Positions 1-8,676 are shown, counted from the first letter of the stretch. The stretch: DNA of 64,000 nt from Aquimarina megaterium XH134 (GCF_000520975.1 NZ_JACB01000004.1:1-64000), one strand, 5' to 3'. Notes: generated by a model from the letters alone, not told the origin. A program made the numbers and translations.

Positions 1-31
1 GGTTTTTTTTATGATTTAAAATATTAAATAT

Positions 32-65
32 AAAAATCCTCTTTATTTAAATAAAGAGGATTTTT
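32..65 (-). terminator. Hairpin terminator after the Cys-rich peptide gene
   Basis: A perfect inverted repeat flanked by A and T runs (stem around TCCTCTTTATT) lies 20 bases past the stop of the peptide gene on the minus strand. The flanking A/T runs let it act in both directions, so it may also serve a gene to the left of the window. Confidence 0.75.
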
Positions 66-86
66 AATTATCATACGTGTTTTTGG

Positions 87-290
87 TTAAAAAGCGCCAT
101 AACAACAGCCATGAGAACAAAAGACAGGGAAGCCTGGTTCAAAAGGTCTGCATTGGTCTGAAGTATTGCAACTTTGCCCTGTATACCCACCGCCTGGTCT
201 ACAACCACCAAAATGCGCTCCCTTAATTGTAGATTGATCAGTTTTGCTTAGTTTTTTGACACCTTTCGTAATTAGAATTTTTGTATACAT
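87..290 (-). CDS. Small Cys-rich secreted-peptide-like precursor (RiPP/bacteriocin-like)
   Basis: A 67-residue ORF. The first 24 residues (GVKKLSKTDQSTIKG at 10-24) resemble the amphipathic leaders of small Bacteroidota exported peptides, which usually end in GG or GA. Here there is G24-A25 and a second G28-G29 pair. The remainder is rich in Gly and Pro and carries six cysteines at 30, 41, 47, 58, 62 and 63, an arrangement that suggests three disulfides or post-translational modification. Function is unknown; a bacteriocin, signal or toxin-like peptide is an inference from leader style and cysteine density. A terminator follows directly. No maturation enzyme or peptidase-containing ABC transporter gene is visible on the right side; anything to the left is outside the window. 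ATG start at 290. Confidence 0.65.
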   Translation of the reverse strand: MYTKILITKGVKKLSKTDQSTIKGAHFGGCRPGGGYTGQSCNTSDQCRPFEPGFPVFCSHGCCYGAF

Positions 291-422
291 AATGATTAAT
301 TTAAGAGGTTAATAATTTTTATGATGATATGAAGTTATAAAATTTAAATTATGTATCACTTAAAAAATGAAAAGTATTCTAAAAAGTAATATTGTTATGG
401 TGTTGTTTTTAGTTGGTTTCGT

Positions 423-3383
423 TTATGCATATCTGGGATCTTGAATATAGTCTTGTTTTACGATTTTAATAACTTCGATACTCAAAAAACCAAACTCTTT
501 AACGACCTTACCATATATTCGATAAATACCTTTTTCTCTTAATCGATATTTCTCTTGCACCTTGGGAAATAGTACAGTGTCAAAGATATTGCCAAACTGA
601 TCTAGAAACGTACCAAAAGCCATACGTTTTCCTGTATGAGTTTTAGTGTTTTTCATGGCTATAAGATATCCGTATATATCTATATTTTTATTTAGATAAT
701 CATATAGCTGATTCGCATTATTGCTGTTTTTGGGTGTGGTAGCTAATATTTTGAAGTAACCACAAAGTGGAAACCCGAAAGCTTCAATTTGCTCGAACAT
801 AGTTTCTAGTTTTGATACTTTTAATTCTGGAAGTGTATGTGATACTCGTTTTTGGTTAAATAAAAGAAATTGAGTGTGATTATTTGATGGAATGCTGTTT
901 ATTTTAAAATGAGCCTGCCATAATAGTTCATGTTTGTTTTTATTAGTAAACCTAAATGCATCAATCTTAATAAGGATGCTAATCTGCTCTATACTTATTT
1001 GTACTCTATCAATAAAATTATCTAAAGAAGTATATGGACCACTTTGAGAGCGATTCTTCAAAATGTTTTCTGAAACCTTATATTCTAAATTTCTTAGTAT
1101 CATTAATCCTAAAAATATACTTTTGCCTTTTAAGGTGTGTTCGTAGTTACTAGTATTGATACAAGGAGTTAGTATGGTAGCTCCTAATATTTTGGCTTCA
1201 TGAAGATATATTTCGGGGCGGTAGAAACCGCCTCCATTATTTAATGTTGCTACTAGATATTCTAATGGAAAATAAGCTTTAAGGAACAAACTTTGGTAAC
1301 TCTCTACGGCATAAGAAGCAGAATGTCCTTTTGGAAAAGCATATCCGGCAAAACTTGCTATCTGATCCCAGATTTCAAAAATTAAGGATTCAGCATAACC
1401 TTCATTTTTGCAGTTCTTTATAAATTTATTTTTAACATCTTTAAATTCTTTTCGCGATCTAAATTTACCACTCATACCTCGACGTAATACATCTGCTTCA
1501 TCTAAGGTTAGTTTTGCAAAAAAATGTGCTACTTTAATTACATCTTCCTGATATACCATAATACCATAGGTTTCACTCATTAAATCAAGCATAATCGGGT
1601 GTGAGTTTTTTCTTCTTTCTACGTCATGTTCCCGTAAAATATACTCCCGCATCATTCCGCTTTTAGCTACTCCGGGACGTATAATTGAGCTTGCTGCTAC
1701 TAACCCTAAGTAATTATCTGTTTTTAGTTTACTTAAAAGCATACGCATCGCAGGAGATTCTACATAAAAACAAGCCAGGCATTTTGCATCTCGTATTAGA
1801 GCATTTATTTTTTCATCTTTCTTAAACCTCTTTATATCATGAATATCAAAATTTGCTAATGCAGGTTGGTTGTATGCTATAATTGTAATTGCGTCTTTAA
1901 TTTTTGCTAACCCACGTTGCCCTAAAATGTCAAATTTGTATAAACCCAGATCTTCTGCGATAATCATATCATATTGTACAGTGGGAAACCCTTTGGGCGG
2001 AAGATCTGTGGCAGAATAATAATGTAAAGGGTGTTCACTAATCAATATTCCGCTAGCATGTACGCTAAGATAATTAGGGATGCCTCGTATAAGATTACTA
2101 TAAATGACTACCAGCTTATGAATTTGATCAAGAGAGTTATAATCGTAATCTCCTTCACTTAACTTGTCGATTTCAAATTTTGGAAGACCAAATACTTTAC
2201 CTAACTCTCTTATTGCTCCTTTATAATGAAAAGTAATGTAGGTTCCTAGTAATGCTACATTGTTAAATTCCTGGAAAATAAATCGAGTGATATCTTGTCT
2301 ATCTTTCCATGAGAAATCAATATCAAAATCAGGAGGACTGGTACGGTGTGTATTGATAAACCGTTCGAAATAGAGATCTAGTTCTATGGGATCAACATCT
2401 GTGATACGAAGTAAGTATGCTACAATACTATTTGCTCCACTACCACGACCTACATAATAATACCCTTTGCTCTGTGCATAAGAGATAATCCTCCAGTTAA
2501 TCAAAAAATAGGAAACAAATTCCATTTTTGTAATTAGTGATAGTTCTTTTTTTAGACGATCTAATACTTTTTTTGGAGGATTTGGATATCGATAGACAAG
2601 ACCTTCCTGGCAGAGCTTTTTAAGTAATTTATTATCTTCTTGTATACTGTTGGTGTATGTTTTTGGGTTTAGCGAAGGGTTGTTTTTTGAAAAGTCAAAA
2701 TTAATGCAGCATTCTTCCTGGATTGCAAGGGTGTTTTTGATAATGAAATCAAATTCTGAAAATTTATTGTTTATTTCCTGATCCGGGATCATTTGTTCTG
2801 AAAAACAAGCCTGTTGGTTATTGGGTAAACGACTTAGTAGTATATTATTATCAATAGCCCTTAATAATCGATGGGCATTAAAATCTTTTTTATTTCTGAA
2901 GGTAACTGGTTGTAGTGCTATACATTTATCTTTCAGTTTTTGCAAATTAGAAAGACGAAATTTTGGAATGTCTTTTATAGCTATACCTATAAATTCATTA
3001 TCTGTAAAATTGGTTTTATTTATAGATAATATGTATTCAAAAGGATATATGATATAGGCGTTTTTTACAGGAGGAGCTATTTTGGGAAAATCGGTTTTTT
3101 TATACGAATAGTATGATAAGAAATCATTTAGTTCTTTATACCCTTCATTATTTTTTGCCAATCCTATATATAAAGGTTGATGATTGTTTCTAAAGTCTAT
3201 TCCTACAATAGATTTGATCTCATACTCTTTTGCTTTTCTAACAAAATTTAGGCAGGCAGAGGTATTGTTAATATCTGTTAGAGCAAGGCAGTTTATATTA
3301 TTTTTTTTGGCCAACTCTAAGAGATCGATTTCAGAAAAAGTTCCGAAACGTAAACTATAGTATGAGTGACAATTAAGATACAT
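423..3383 (-). CDS. dnaE2: Short DnaE-type DNA polymerase III alpha subunit (error-prone, DnaE2-like)
   Basis: C-family DNA polymerase of 986 residues, shorter than a replicative DnaE (about 1,150 or more). An N-terminal PHP domain (about 1-200) starts NCHSYYS, so the first metal-binding His of the HxHS motif is missing, as in many DnaE proteins. The palm holds GRGSGANS (312-319) and the catalytic motif PDFDIDF (351-357). QFLLF at 838-842 fits a beta-clamp binding motif, and an OB domain follows from about residue 900. It lies 134 bp downstream of a Y-family polymerase on the same strand. This pairing recalls ImuB-DnaE2 mutasomes that make damage-tolerant, mutagenic synthesis; that role here is inferred from family and context. 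No imuA-like or lexA-like gene is next to it. The replicative DnaE is expected elsewhere in the genome. Confidence 0.88.
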   Translation of the reverse strand: MYLNCHSYYSLRFGTFSEIDLLELAKKNNINCLALTDINNTSACLNFVRKAKEYEIKSIVGIDFRNNHQPLYIGLAKNNEGYKELNDFLSYYSYKKTDFPKIAPPVKNAYIIYPFEYILSINKTNFTDNEFIGIAIKDIPKFRLSNLQKLKDKCIALQPVTFRNKKDFNAHRLLRAIDNNILLSRLPNNQQACFSEQMIPDQEINNKFSEFDFIIKNTLAIQEECCINFDFSKNNPSLNPKTYTNSIQEDNKLLKKLCQEGLVYRYPNPPKKVLDRLKKELSLITKMEFVSYFLINWRIISYAQSKGYYYVGRGSGANSIVAYLLRITDVDPIELDLYFERFINTHRTSPPDFDIDFSWKDRQDITRFIFQEFNNVALLGTYITFHYKGAIRELGKVFGLPKFEIDKLSEGDYDYNSLDQIHKLVVIYSNLIRGIPNYLSVHASGILISEHPLHYYSATDLPPKGFPTVQYDMIIAEDLGLYKFDILGQRGLAKIKDAITIIAYNQPALANFDIHDIKRFKKDEKINALIRDAKCLACFYVESPAMRMLLSKLKTDNYLGLVAASSIIRPGVAKSGMMREYILREHDVERRKNSHPIMLDLMSETYGIMVYQEDVIKVAHFFAKLTLDEADVLRRGMSGKFRSRKEFKDVKNKFIKNCKNEGYAESLIFEIWDQIASFAGYAFPKGHSASYAVESYQSLFLKAYFPLEYLVATLNNGGGFYRPEIYLHEAKILGATILTPCINTSNYEHTLKGKSIFLGLMILRNLEYKVSENILKNRSQSGPYTSLDNFIDRVQISIEQISILIKIDAFRFTNKNKHELLWQAHFKINSIPSNNHTQFLLFNQKRVSHTLPELKVSKLETMFEQIEAFGFPLCGYFKILATTPKNSNNANQLYDYLNKNIDIYGYLIAMKNTKTHTGKRMAFGTFLDQFGNIFDTVLFPKVQEKYRLREKGIYRIYGKVVKEFGFLSIEVIKIVKQDYIQDPRYA

Positions 3384-3428
3384 TTAGTTTCATGTTTTGA
3401 CTTTTGCATCAGGGGTAGCAACGACATC

Positions 3429-3464
3429 CTTTTTCTGTTAATTCATTCGAATTAACAGAAAAAG
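3429..3464. repeat. Perfect 16-bp inverted repeat between the two polymerase genes
   Basis: Arms 3429-3444 and 3449-3464 (CTTTTTCTGTTAATTC and its exact reverse complement) are separated by 4 bp. It sits between the dinB stop and the dnaE2 start. No T-run follows on the minus strand, so it is not a canonical intrinsic terminator. It may be an RNA hairpin between cistrons or a protein-binding palindrome. Confidence 0.85.
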
Positions 3465-3517
3465 ATATAGTGAATAACCCGCCCGGATGCCATTATTATG
3501 ATATCGATGGGTAAAAA

Positions 3518-4729
3518 CTATTGTTTTCTATGGGCTAATACAATAGGAGGCTGTCCATTAAATGGGTTTTGCATTCTGCCTATAGTTGTTGACCCTATAG
3601 CGGCGGCTCTTATTACACTTCGGTCTCCATATCGAATTCTAATGTTATCTAGTGCCTGATATAAGTTAAGCTGCTTCTCACTATCATCAAATAAATTAAT
3701 CTGGTAGTTGCCACCAACCAAATGGGTAAATCGTATTCCTATTAATCGAATTAATAATCGTTTTTGATATAGTTTTTCGAATAGCTCCAGAATTTTGGGG
3801 ATAAGAATATGATCTGCACTGGTATATGGTATTTTAAGTTGTTTAGTATATGTATTAAAATCAGAGTATCTGATTTTTACAGCAATGCAGGCAGTTAACT
3901 TATTTCCTCTACGCAATTGATAGGAGAGGTTTTCTGTCATTGCTATAAGGAGGTTTCTAAGTTTGTAGATGTCTATAGTATCTCTATCGAATGTTCTTTC
4001 TGTAGAGATTGATTTGCGTTCAGAAAATGCAATAACGGGGGTGTTATCTATCCCGTTTGCTCTTTTCCAGATGGTGAGACCGTTTGCTCCAAGTACTCCT
4101 TTCATTACATCTACAGGCATATCCTGGATCGTTTTTATATAGCGAACTCCTAGGTTTCGTAAAGTTTGATATGTTTTATCACCTACCATTGGAATTTTTT
4201 TAACCGATAACGGAGCCAGAAACGGTTTTTCTGTGCCAAAATCTATCTTTAACTGGTTATTTGGTTTTGCTTCATTGGTCGCTACTTTAGATACTACTTT
4301 ATTACCAGAAAGTCCAAAAGATATAGGAAGCCCCGTTTCGGAAATAATTTTTTGGCGTAATTCTAAAGAATATTTATAAGTGCCAAAGAATTTGTCCATC
4401 CCAGAAAGATCTGCATAGAATTCATCAATACTTGATTTTTCGAATACAGGTACATTTTCTTTGATGATTTCTGTAACTGTATCAGAGTATTTGCTATATG
4501 TTCCAGCATTACCTTTTATAACAACGGCCTCGGGGCACAGCTCTTTAGCAATTTTCATAGACATGCCAGAGTGTATGCCATAGGATCTGGTTTCATAACT
4601 GCATGCAGCTACAACACCACGATCACTAATTCCACCAACAAGAAGTGGTTTTTCTTTTAGAGTGCTGTTGATCATGCGTTCTACAGATACATAGAATGTG
4701 TCTAGATCAAGATGTAATATAGTTCTCAA
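3518..4729 (-). CDS. dinB: Y-family DNA polymerase (Pol IV / ImuB-like)
   Basis: Translesion DNA polymerase of 403 residues. Catalytic carboxylates are intact: LDLDTF (D8, D10) and SIDEF (D102, E103), so it should be an active polymerase, unlike the catalytically dead ImuB proteins of proteobacteria. QINLF at 343-347 matches the beta-clamp binding consensus QxxLF, and a tail of about 55 residues follows. The likely start is TTG at 4729; no in-frame ATG lies upstream and the N-terminus matches the family from there. The start codon sits at the edge of a perfect 25-bp inverted repeat, which may bear on expression. It is followed by a DnaE2-like polymerase on the same strand and is probably co-transcribed with it as a translesion cassette. 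Confidence 0.9.
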   Translation of the reverse strand: MRTILHLDLDTFYVSVERMINSTLKEKPLLVGGISDRGVVAACSYETRSYGIHSGMSMKIAKELCPEAVVIKGNAGTYSKYSDTVTEIIKENVPVFEKSSIDEFYADLSGMDKFFGTYKYSLELRQKIISETGLPISFGLSGNKVVSKVATNEAKPNNQLKIDFGTEKPFLAPLSVKKIPMVGDKTYQTLRNLGVRYIKTIQDMPVDVMKGVLGANGLTIWKRANGIDNTPVIAFSERKSISTERTFDRDTIDIYKLRNLLIAMTENLSYQLRRGNKLTACIAVKIRYSDFNTYTKQLKIPYTSADHILIPKILELFEKLYQKRLLIRLIGIRFTHLVGGNYQINLFDDSEKQLNLYQALDNIRIRYGDRSVIRAAAIGSTTIGRMQNPFNGQPPIVLAHRKQ

Positions 4730-4785
4730 AACAATAATTATGGAATAATTCCAAAAATAAGGAATTATTCCATAATTATTGTTTT
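4728..4785. repeat. Perfect 25-bp inverted repeat at the dinB start
   Basis: Arms 4728-4752 and 4761-4785 are exact reverse complements around an 8-bp spacer. Each arm contains its own 11-bp palindrome, GGAATAATTCC at 4742-4752 and GGAATTATTCC at 4761-4771, so the site can be read either as one long hairpin or as two operator copies 19 bp apart centre to centre. It occupies most of the upstream region of dinB and reaches the TTG start codon. A regulatory role is inferred from position. Confidence 0.85.
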
Positions 4786-4810
4786 ATAACAATTTTTTTA
4801 TTCACAACAG

Positions 4811-4852
4811 GGCAAAAAAAAAACGACATCTCGCAAGAGGAGAGATGTCGTT
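4811..4852 (-). terminator. Intrinsic terminator of the coiled-coil protein gene
   Basis: The 11-bp stem AACGACATCTC / GAGATGTCGTT (4822-4832 and 4842-4852) is followed on the minus strand by about ten T residues. It ends the transcript of the gene at 4898-5716 and insulates dinB. Confidence 0.9.
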
Positions 4853-4897
4853 CGTAAAAATTTTATTTTGGGGCTACAAAATAAAATTCAGCATTAA

Positions 4898-5716
4898 TTA
4901 ATTTTCTACCATATTATAACCGGCAAATTGTTGCATAGCGGTTTGGGTAAGTTCTTTTGCTCTATTTACATAGAATGTTTTTGTATCGTCGAGTGATTCG
5001 TTTTTTAGATCATTTTCACTTCGCACATAATCAGCTTGTGATACGAATTTAGACTCTTCATTTAGAACTACACTTAATTCTTGTAGTGCGCTTTCTAATT
5101 TTTGTAATGCCATTTCGGCTTTTGATTTCATTAATGACTGTGCTTTTAATTCGGCAGCACGTTTAGCTTCAAATTCGGCTTTCATCTTATTTTGCTCAGC
5201 TATTTGTTGTTCGAGTTTTTGTTGTTCGATTTCTAACTGACGACGTTTTTCTTCTAATTCTTTTTGCTTACTAGCGACTTCTTGAGTGGCTTCTGCCAAT
5301 TCGTTTTCTCCCTCTGTAGAGGCTACATCTGCATCTGAATAATTATCACCATTAGCCTGACAAGAAGTTAATTGTTCTAGAAGTTGAGATCCCAATTCTT
5401 TAGCGCGTTTAGCAAAATATCTACTACGTTCGTAGGTATCTTGTTCTAACGAACTTTCCATATCGACTCTAGCTTTATATGCGGTTTCGTTTGCTTCTTT
5501 GCAGCCACATTTATCAGCCAAATCTTCTACTTTCTGGAAAGCTTCTATAGCTTTATCGGCATATTCTTGGGTATGAAAGACGTTATTTGCCCCATGCGCT
5601 TTTTTACTGTGCGAGTATGCATAACTGGCAGCAGTTAAGGCATCGTCGTATATATTTTGAGCGTTAGTTCTGGGGATAAAACATAACAAAAATAGGATAA
5701 GTGCAATTTTTTTCAT
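4898..5716 (-). CDS. Secreted coiled-coil protein of unknown function
   Basis: A 272-residue protein with an N-terminal signal peptide (MKKIALILFLLCFIPRTNA, likely cleaved before Q20) and a mostly helical mature part. Residues of about 135-215 are rich in Glu, Lys, Gln and Ala in a heptad-like pattern typical of a long coiled coil. Three cysteines (in KCGCK and SCQ) lie in the N-terminal half. No enzymatic motif is visible and no named family is recognised with certainty. A strong terminator follows. It is predicted to be periplasmic or envelope-associated; a structural or scaffolding role is only a guess. Confidence 0.8.
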   Translation of the reverse strand: MKKIALILFLLCFIPRTNAQNIYDDALTAASYAYSHSKKAHGANNVFHTQEYADKAIEAFQKVEDLADKCGCKEANETAYKARVDMESSLEQDTYERSRYFAKRAKELGSQLLEQLTSCQANGDNYSDADVASTEGENELAEATQEVASKQKELEEKRRQLEIEQQKLEQQIAEQNKMKAEFEAKRAAELKAQSLMKSKAEMALQKLESALQELSVVLNEESKFVSQADYVRSENDLKNESLDDTKTFYVNRAKELTQTAMQQFAGYNMVEN

Positions 5717-5990
5717 TCTTTGGGGGCTTTTAAATCACATAGCAATAATACAATATTTTATATATAATATCCAAAAAAAACAGTCATTAATCGACGAAAT
5801 ACGCATTTTGTCTTAGTTTTTACGGGTAAACCTTATTTGTGGTGATAAATATCCTACTGTGCGTGAGAAAATAGGGTGATTGTTACTGTAAATCAATACC
5901 TAAACGATGATTTGTATGTAATATTATTTGCGATATAACTTTTTTAAAAATTAATTTTATAGGCTTATCTATAAAATATGTAAGTTAATT

Positions 5991-6524
5991 ATGTATCTTA
6001 CGTCTAAACGGCTCATGAAACAATTAGTTATCTCTTCAATAAATTATAATCTTAGTAGCGCTATAGATTTACTTAACGCTATAGATTCTACTACATATCA
6101 AAATAGTTCTGTTGGGCCATATTACTCTAGTATAGGTTCACATATACGCCATACTCTTGATTTTTTTGACTGTATAATTCATGGGTTAGACTCTAACAAT
6201 ATTGATCTAACAGCTCGTAAACGAGATGAAATATTATCTACAGATAAGGAGTCTGCGATACATCATATATACCAACTTCAGGAAACATTACTATCTTATA
6301 TTGATACAAATACGGATTACCTAATTCATGTTACTGATAATTTGGGACAGGGAAAAGTAACTGTAAACTACACACTAGAGAGTATTCTTGCTCATGCCAA
6401 TAGTCATGCGGTACATCATTATGCAACTATCGGATATATTCTTAACCGGCTAGGAGTAGAAATAAAAATTCCGGGATTTGGTTATAACCCGACAACACCG
6501 ATTAGTAAAAGAGAGGGGATTTAG
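5991..6524 (+). CDS. DinB-fold (DfsB-like) putative metal-binding protein
   Basis: A 177-residue four-helix-type protein resembling the DinB/YfiT-like superfamily, which is unrelated to DinB polymerase. Putative metal ligands are H51 or H54 in SHIRHTLDFFD and H139, H142 and H143 in HANSHAVHHYATIGY, the usual pattern of one His in helix 2 and a His pair in a later helix. Members act as thiol-dependent transferases or are uncharacterised, so the substrate cannot be named. Start could be ATG 5991 or ATG 6015 (Met9); the homology-like region begins after either. It stands alone on the plus strand between minus-strand genes. Confidence 0.75.
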   Translation: MYLTSKRLMKQLVISSINYNLSSAIDLLNAIDSTTYQNSSVGPYYSSIGSHIRHTLDFFDCIIHGLDSNNIDLTARKRDEILSTDKESAIHHIYQLQETLLSYIDTNTDYLIHVTDNLGQGKVTVNYTLESILAHANSHAVHHYATIGYILNRLGVEIKIPGFGYNPTTPISKREGI

Positions 6525-6546
6525 TTAAAAATGATTGTAAACTATT

Positions 6547-6780
6547 TTATTTTTTGCCAAATATTGATTCCATAATAGTTCTTAAACCTCTAAATGCCAT
6601 AAATATCGCAAATCCTGCACCAATTATTCCTAATATTAATATAGGGATATATAACGGATGATCCTGATTTTTAAAAGCAGAATGAATAATAACCGGGCTA
6701 ATAAACATAAAAATAAGCGCTATAGCCATTCGCTGCACTCCTTTACCTAATAGTTCTTTATTTGTTCTTTCAGGTTCCAT
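6547..6780 (-). CDS. DUF6095 family small membrane protein
   Basis: A 77-residue protein with two predicted membrane segments (about 19-37 and 44-63) and a short basic C-terminal tail. Length and layout fit DUF6095, a Bacteroidota family of unknown function. Its start overlaps the end of murQ by 11 bp, so the two are likely translated from one transcript. Function is unknown; linkage to murQ suggests nothing firmer than co-expression with cell-wall salvage. Confidence 0.8.
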   Translation of the reverse strand: MEPERTNKELLGKGVQRMAIALIFMFISPVIIHSAFKNQDHPLYIPILILGIIGAGFAIFMAFRGLRTIMESIFGKK

Positions 6781-7582
6781 AGTGGCTTATTGCATCACGT
6801 ACATTTCCGTACTGTTCTAATATCGCAGAAGCTTTTGCATGATCGATTGATAATTCTTCCATGATCATACGTATTCCACGATCTACTAATTTATTATTAC
6901 TAAGTTGCATATCAACCATTTTGTTCCCTTTTACTCGCCCTAATTGAATCATAGTGGCTGTAGAAATCATATTCAACACCAGTTTTTGGGCAGTACCGGC
7001 TTTCATACGAGAGCTTCCGGTTACAAACTCGGGACCTACGGTAATAACAATAGGAAATTGAGCAGTGATTGCTAAAGGACTACCTTCATTACAGGTAATA
7101 CATCCTGTAATAATATTATGTTCATTACATTTTTGTAATGCACTTATGACATATGGAGTAGTACCTGAAGCTGCGATACCAATAACGACATCTTTTTCTG
7201 AAATCTGATATTCTTGTAACTCTTTCCAACTTTGTTCTGTACTATCTTCGGCATATTCTACAGATTTACGAATTGCAGTATCGCCTCCGGCGATTAATCC
7301 AATAACCAAATCGGGAGAAACACCAAAGGTAGGTGGGCATTCGCTGGCGTCTACAATTCCTAATCTGCCACTTGTCCCGGCTCCGAGATAGAAAATCCGA
7401 CCACCATTTTTAAGTTTTGGTACAATTTGAGCAATCAAAGCTTCAATCTGCGGAATAGATTTTTCTACAGCATCAGGAACTGTTTTATCTTCTTTGTTTA
7501 TGTTGGAAAGCAACTCGTTAATACTCATTTTCTCTAAATGATCATATTTTGAGGATTGCTCTGTAGTTTTTGTAAATGACAT
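6770..7582 (-). CDS. murQ: N-acetylmuramic acid 6-phosphate etherase
   Basis: A SIS-domain lyase of 270 residues that splits MurNAc 6-phosphate into GlcNAc 6-phosphate and D-lactate during peptidoglycan recycling in the cytoplasm. The family signature GAGTSGRLGIVDASECPPTFG-type region is present near residues 68-88, including the catalytic-type Glu in ASECPP. SSRMKAGTAQK is also conserved. Length is slightly shorter than E. coli MurQ (298). ATG 7582 lies four bases after a TATTTTTG box, suggesting a leaderless transcript. It overlaps the downstream DUF6095 gene. Confidence 0.95.
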   Translation of the reverse strand: MSFTKTTEQSSKYDHLEKMSINELLSNINKEDKTVPDAVEKSIPQIEALIAQIVPKLKNGGRIFYLGAGTSGRLGIVDASECPPTFGVSPDLVIGLIAGGDTAIRKSVEYAEDSTEQSWKELQEYQISEKDVVIGIAASGTTPYVISALQKCNEHNIITGCITCNEGSPLAITAQFPIVITVGPEFVTGSSRMKAGTAQKLVLNMISTATMIQLGRVKGNKMVDMQLSNNKLVDRGIRMIMEELSIDHAKASAILEQYGNVRDAISHYGT

Positions 7583-7586
7583 GCTT

Positions 7587-7594
7587 CAAAAATA
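7587..7594 (-). promoter_or_regulatory. -7 box of murQ (TATTTTTG)
   Basis: An exact match to the Bacteroidota -7 consensus TAnnTTTG lies four bases before the murQ ATG. No clear -33 TTG is visible. Transcription would begin at or next to the start codon. Confidence 0.55.
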
Positions 7595-7742
7595 CTCATT
7601 TTTGATTTGAAGACGGGAGTAACTTTCTTTTTTTAATGAAGTTATTTAGGCTTTCTATGATTTTTTATAAAATACTATCCTTTTTTAAGGGAGAAACTAT
7701 TTTCGACAAACTCAAAAACAGGATGAGCCCAATAAGAATAGG

Positions 7743-8558
7743 TTATTCTTTTATAGTAAAATCAAATCGATTAGCTTCAGAAATATTAAAATATCCCAAG
7801 GCAAAATTATCAATATTGGTTGTGTTAATGATATTGCCTCTTAGTAGAGCAGGAGGTGTTTGAAATGGATTTCCTCCTTCTTGTTCACTTTGTTCGATAA
7901 GTAGGTTTGAATAGTTGTAATAGCGTTCGTCAATTCCTAATATCTTGATGGTTACATTACGGCCATTTACCATATCCTCGTAGAAATAAGAGAAATTGAA
8001 TGCTTCGCCTTGATAAAAACGATCTTCGCTTGCCAGAAATAAACTGAAATCAAAATCAAAAAGGTAGAAATCATCACGAGTTCCGTCATCTGTAAAGAAA
8101 ATAATAATTTCGGTCTCGTCGTCAAATAAAGTATTATCACCTTGCACTACATTATCAATAGGAACAGTAGGAATAAGTTGCGCAGTGGCAATAAAAGTTT
8201 CATTGTTGTAGATAACGGTAAGTTGATATGTCGTATCGAATTCTGGAGTAAATGTAGTTGAGTCTGGGGTATAAAACCCTGGCTCTGTTGATTCGGTAAA
8301 ATTGATAATCGAATTATTAGAAAGATCTGTGATAAAAACGGTGGCATCACTTACAGTAGGAGTTTCTTTGTCGAAGAATGGAGCCGATAATGTAAGCCTT
8401 ACTCCACCTTCGATATCAACTGGATTTTCGTCTAGATAATATTCAAAAGAAGCATCGATTACTAATCTTTGTTTTCCATTGGGGACCTCTATATCAATTG
8501 CATCTTCACAGCTAATCGATGTTATTAGAATTACCAGTATATAGATTAATTTTTTCAT
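7743..8558 (-). CDS. DUF4249 lipoprotein partnered with a TonB-dependent receptor
   Basis: A 271-residue lipoprotein: signal sequence with lipobox ending at Cys17 (ITSISC), followed by EDAIDIEVP, which resembles the usual start of DUF4249 proteins. The rest is beta-rich with no catalytic motif. DUF4249 proteins are regularly encoded next to outer-membrane TonB receptors with a carboxypeptidase-like regulatory domain, as here, where the receptor gene lies 118 bp upstream on the same strand. They probably act on the cell surface together in uptake of an unknown substrate. No SusD-type protein is seen. Confidence 0.88.
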   Translation of the reverse strand: MKKLIYILVILITSISCEDAIDIEVPNGKQRLVIDASFEYYLDENPVDIEGGVRLTLSAPFFDKETPTVSDATVFITDLSNNSIINFTESTEPGFYTPDSTTFTPEFDTTYQLTVIYNNETFIATAQLIPTVPIDNVVQGDNTLFDDETEIIIFFTDDGTRDDFYLFDFDFSLFLASEDRFYQGEAFNFSYFYEDMVNGRNVTIKILGIDERYYNYSNLLIEQSEQEGGNPFQTPPALLRGNIINTTNIDNFALGYFNISEANRFDFTIKE

Positions 8559-8676
8559 TGTTTCTGTTTCTAATTTTCTTTTCAGTGATCAAAACTAAAA
8601 TTTACATCATCCTTGTTTTTATTAGTGTAGTGTATAGTTCTTGATTACTATATAAACCTTTAATTATATTCATGTA

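Noticed and set aside
7636..7863. 75-codon plus-strand frame overlapping the DUF4249 gene end
   Set aside because: More than half lies antisense to the well-supported lipoprotein gene; no promoter or motif.
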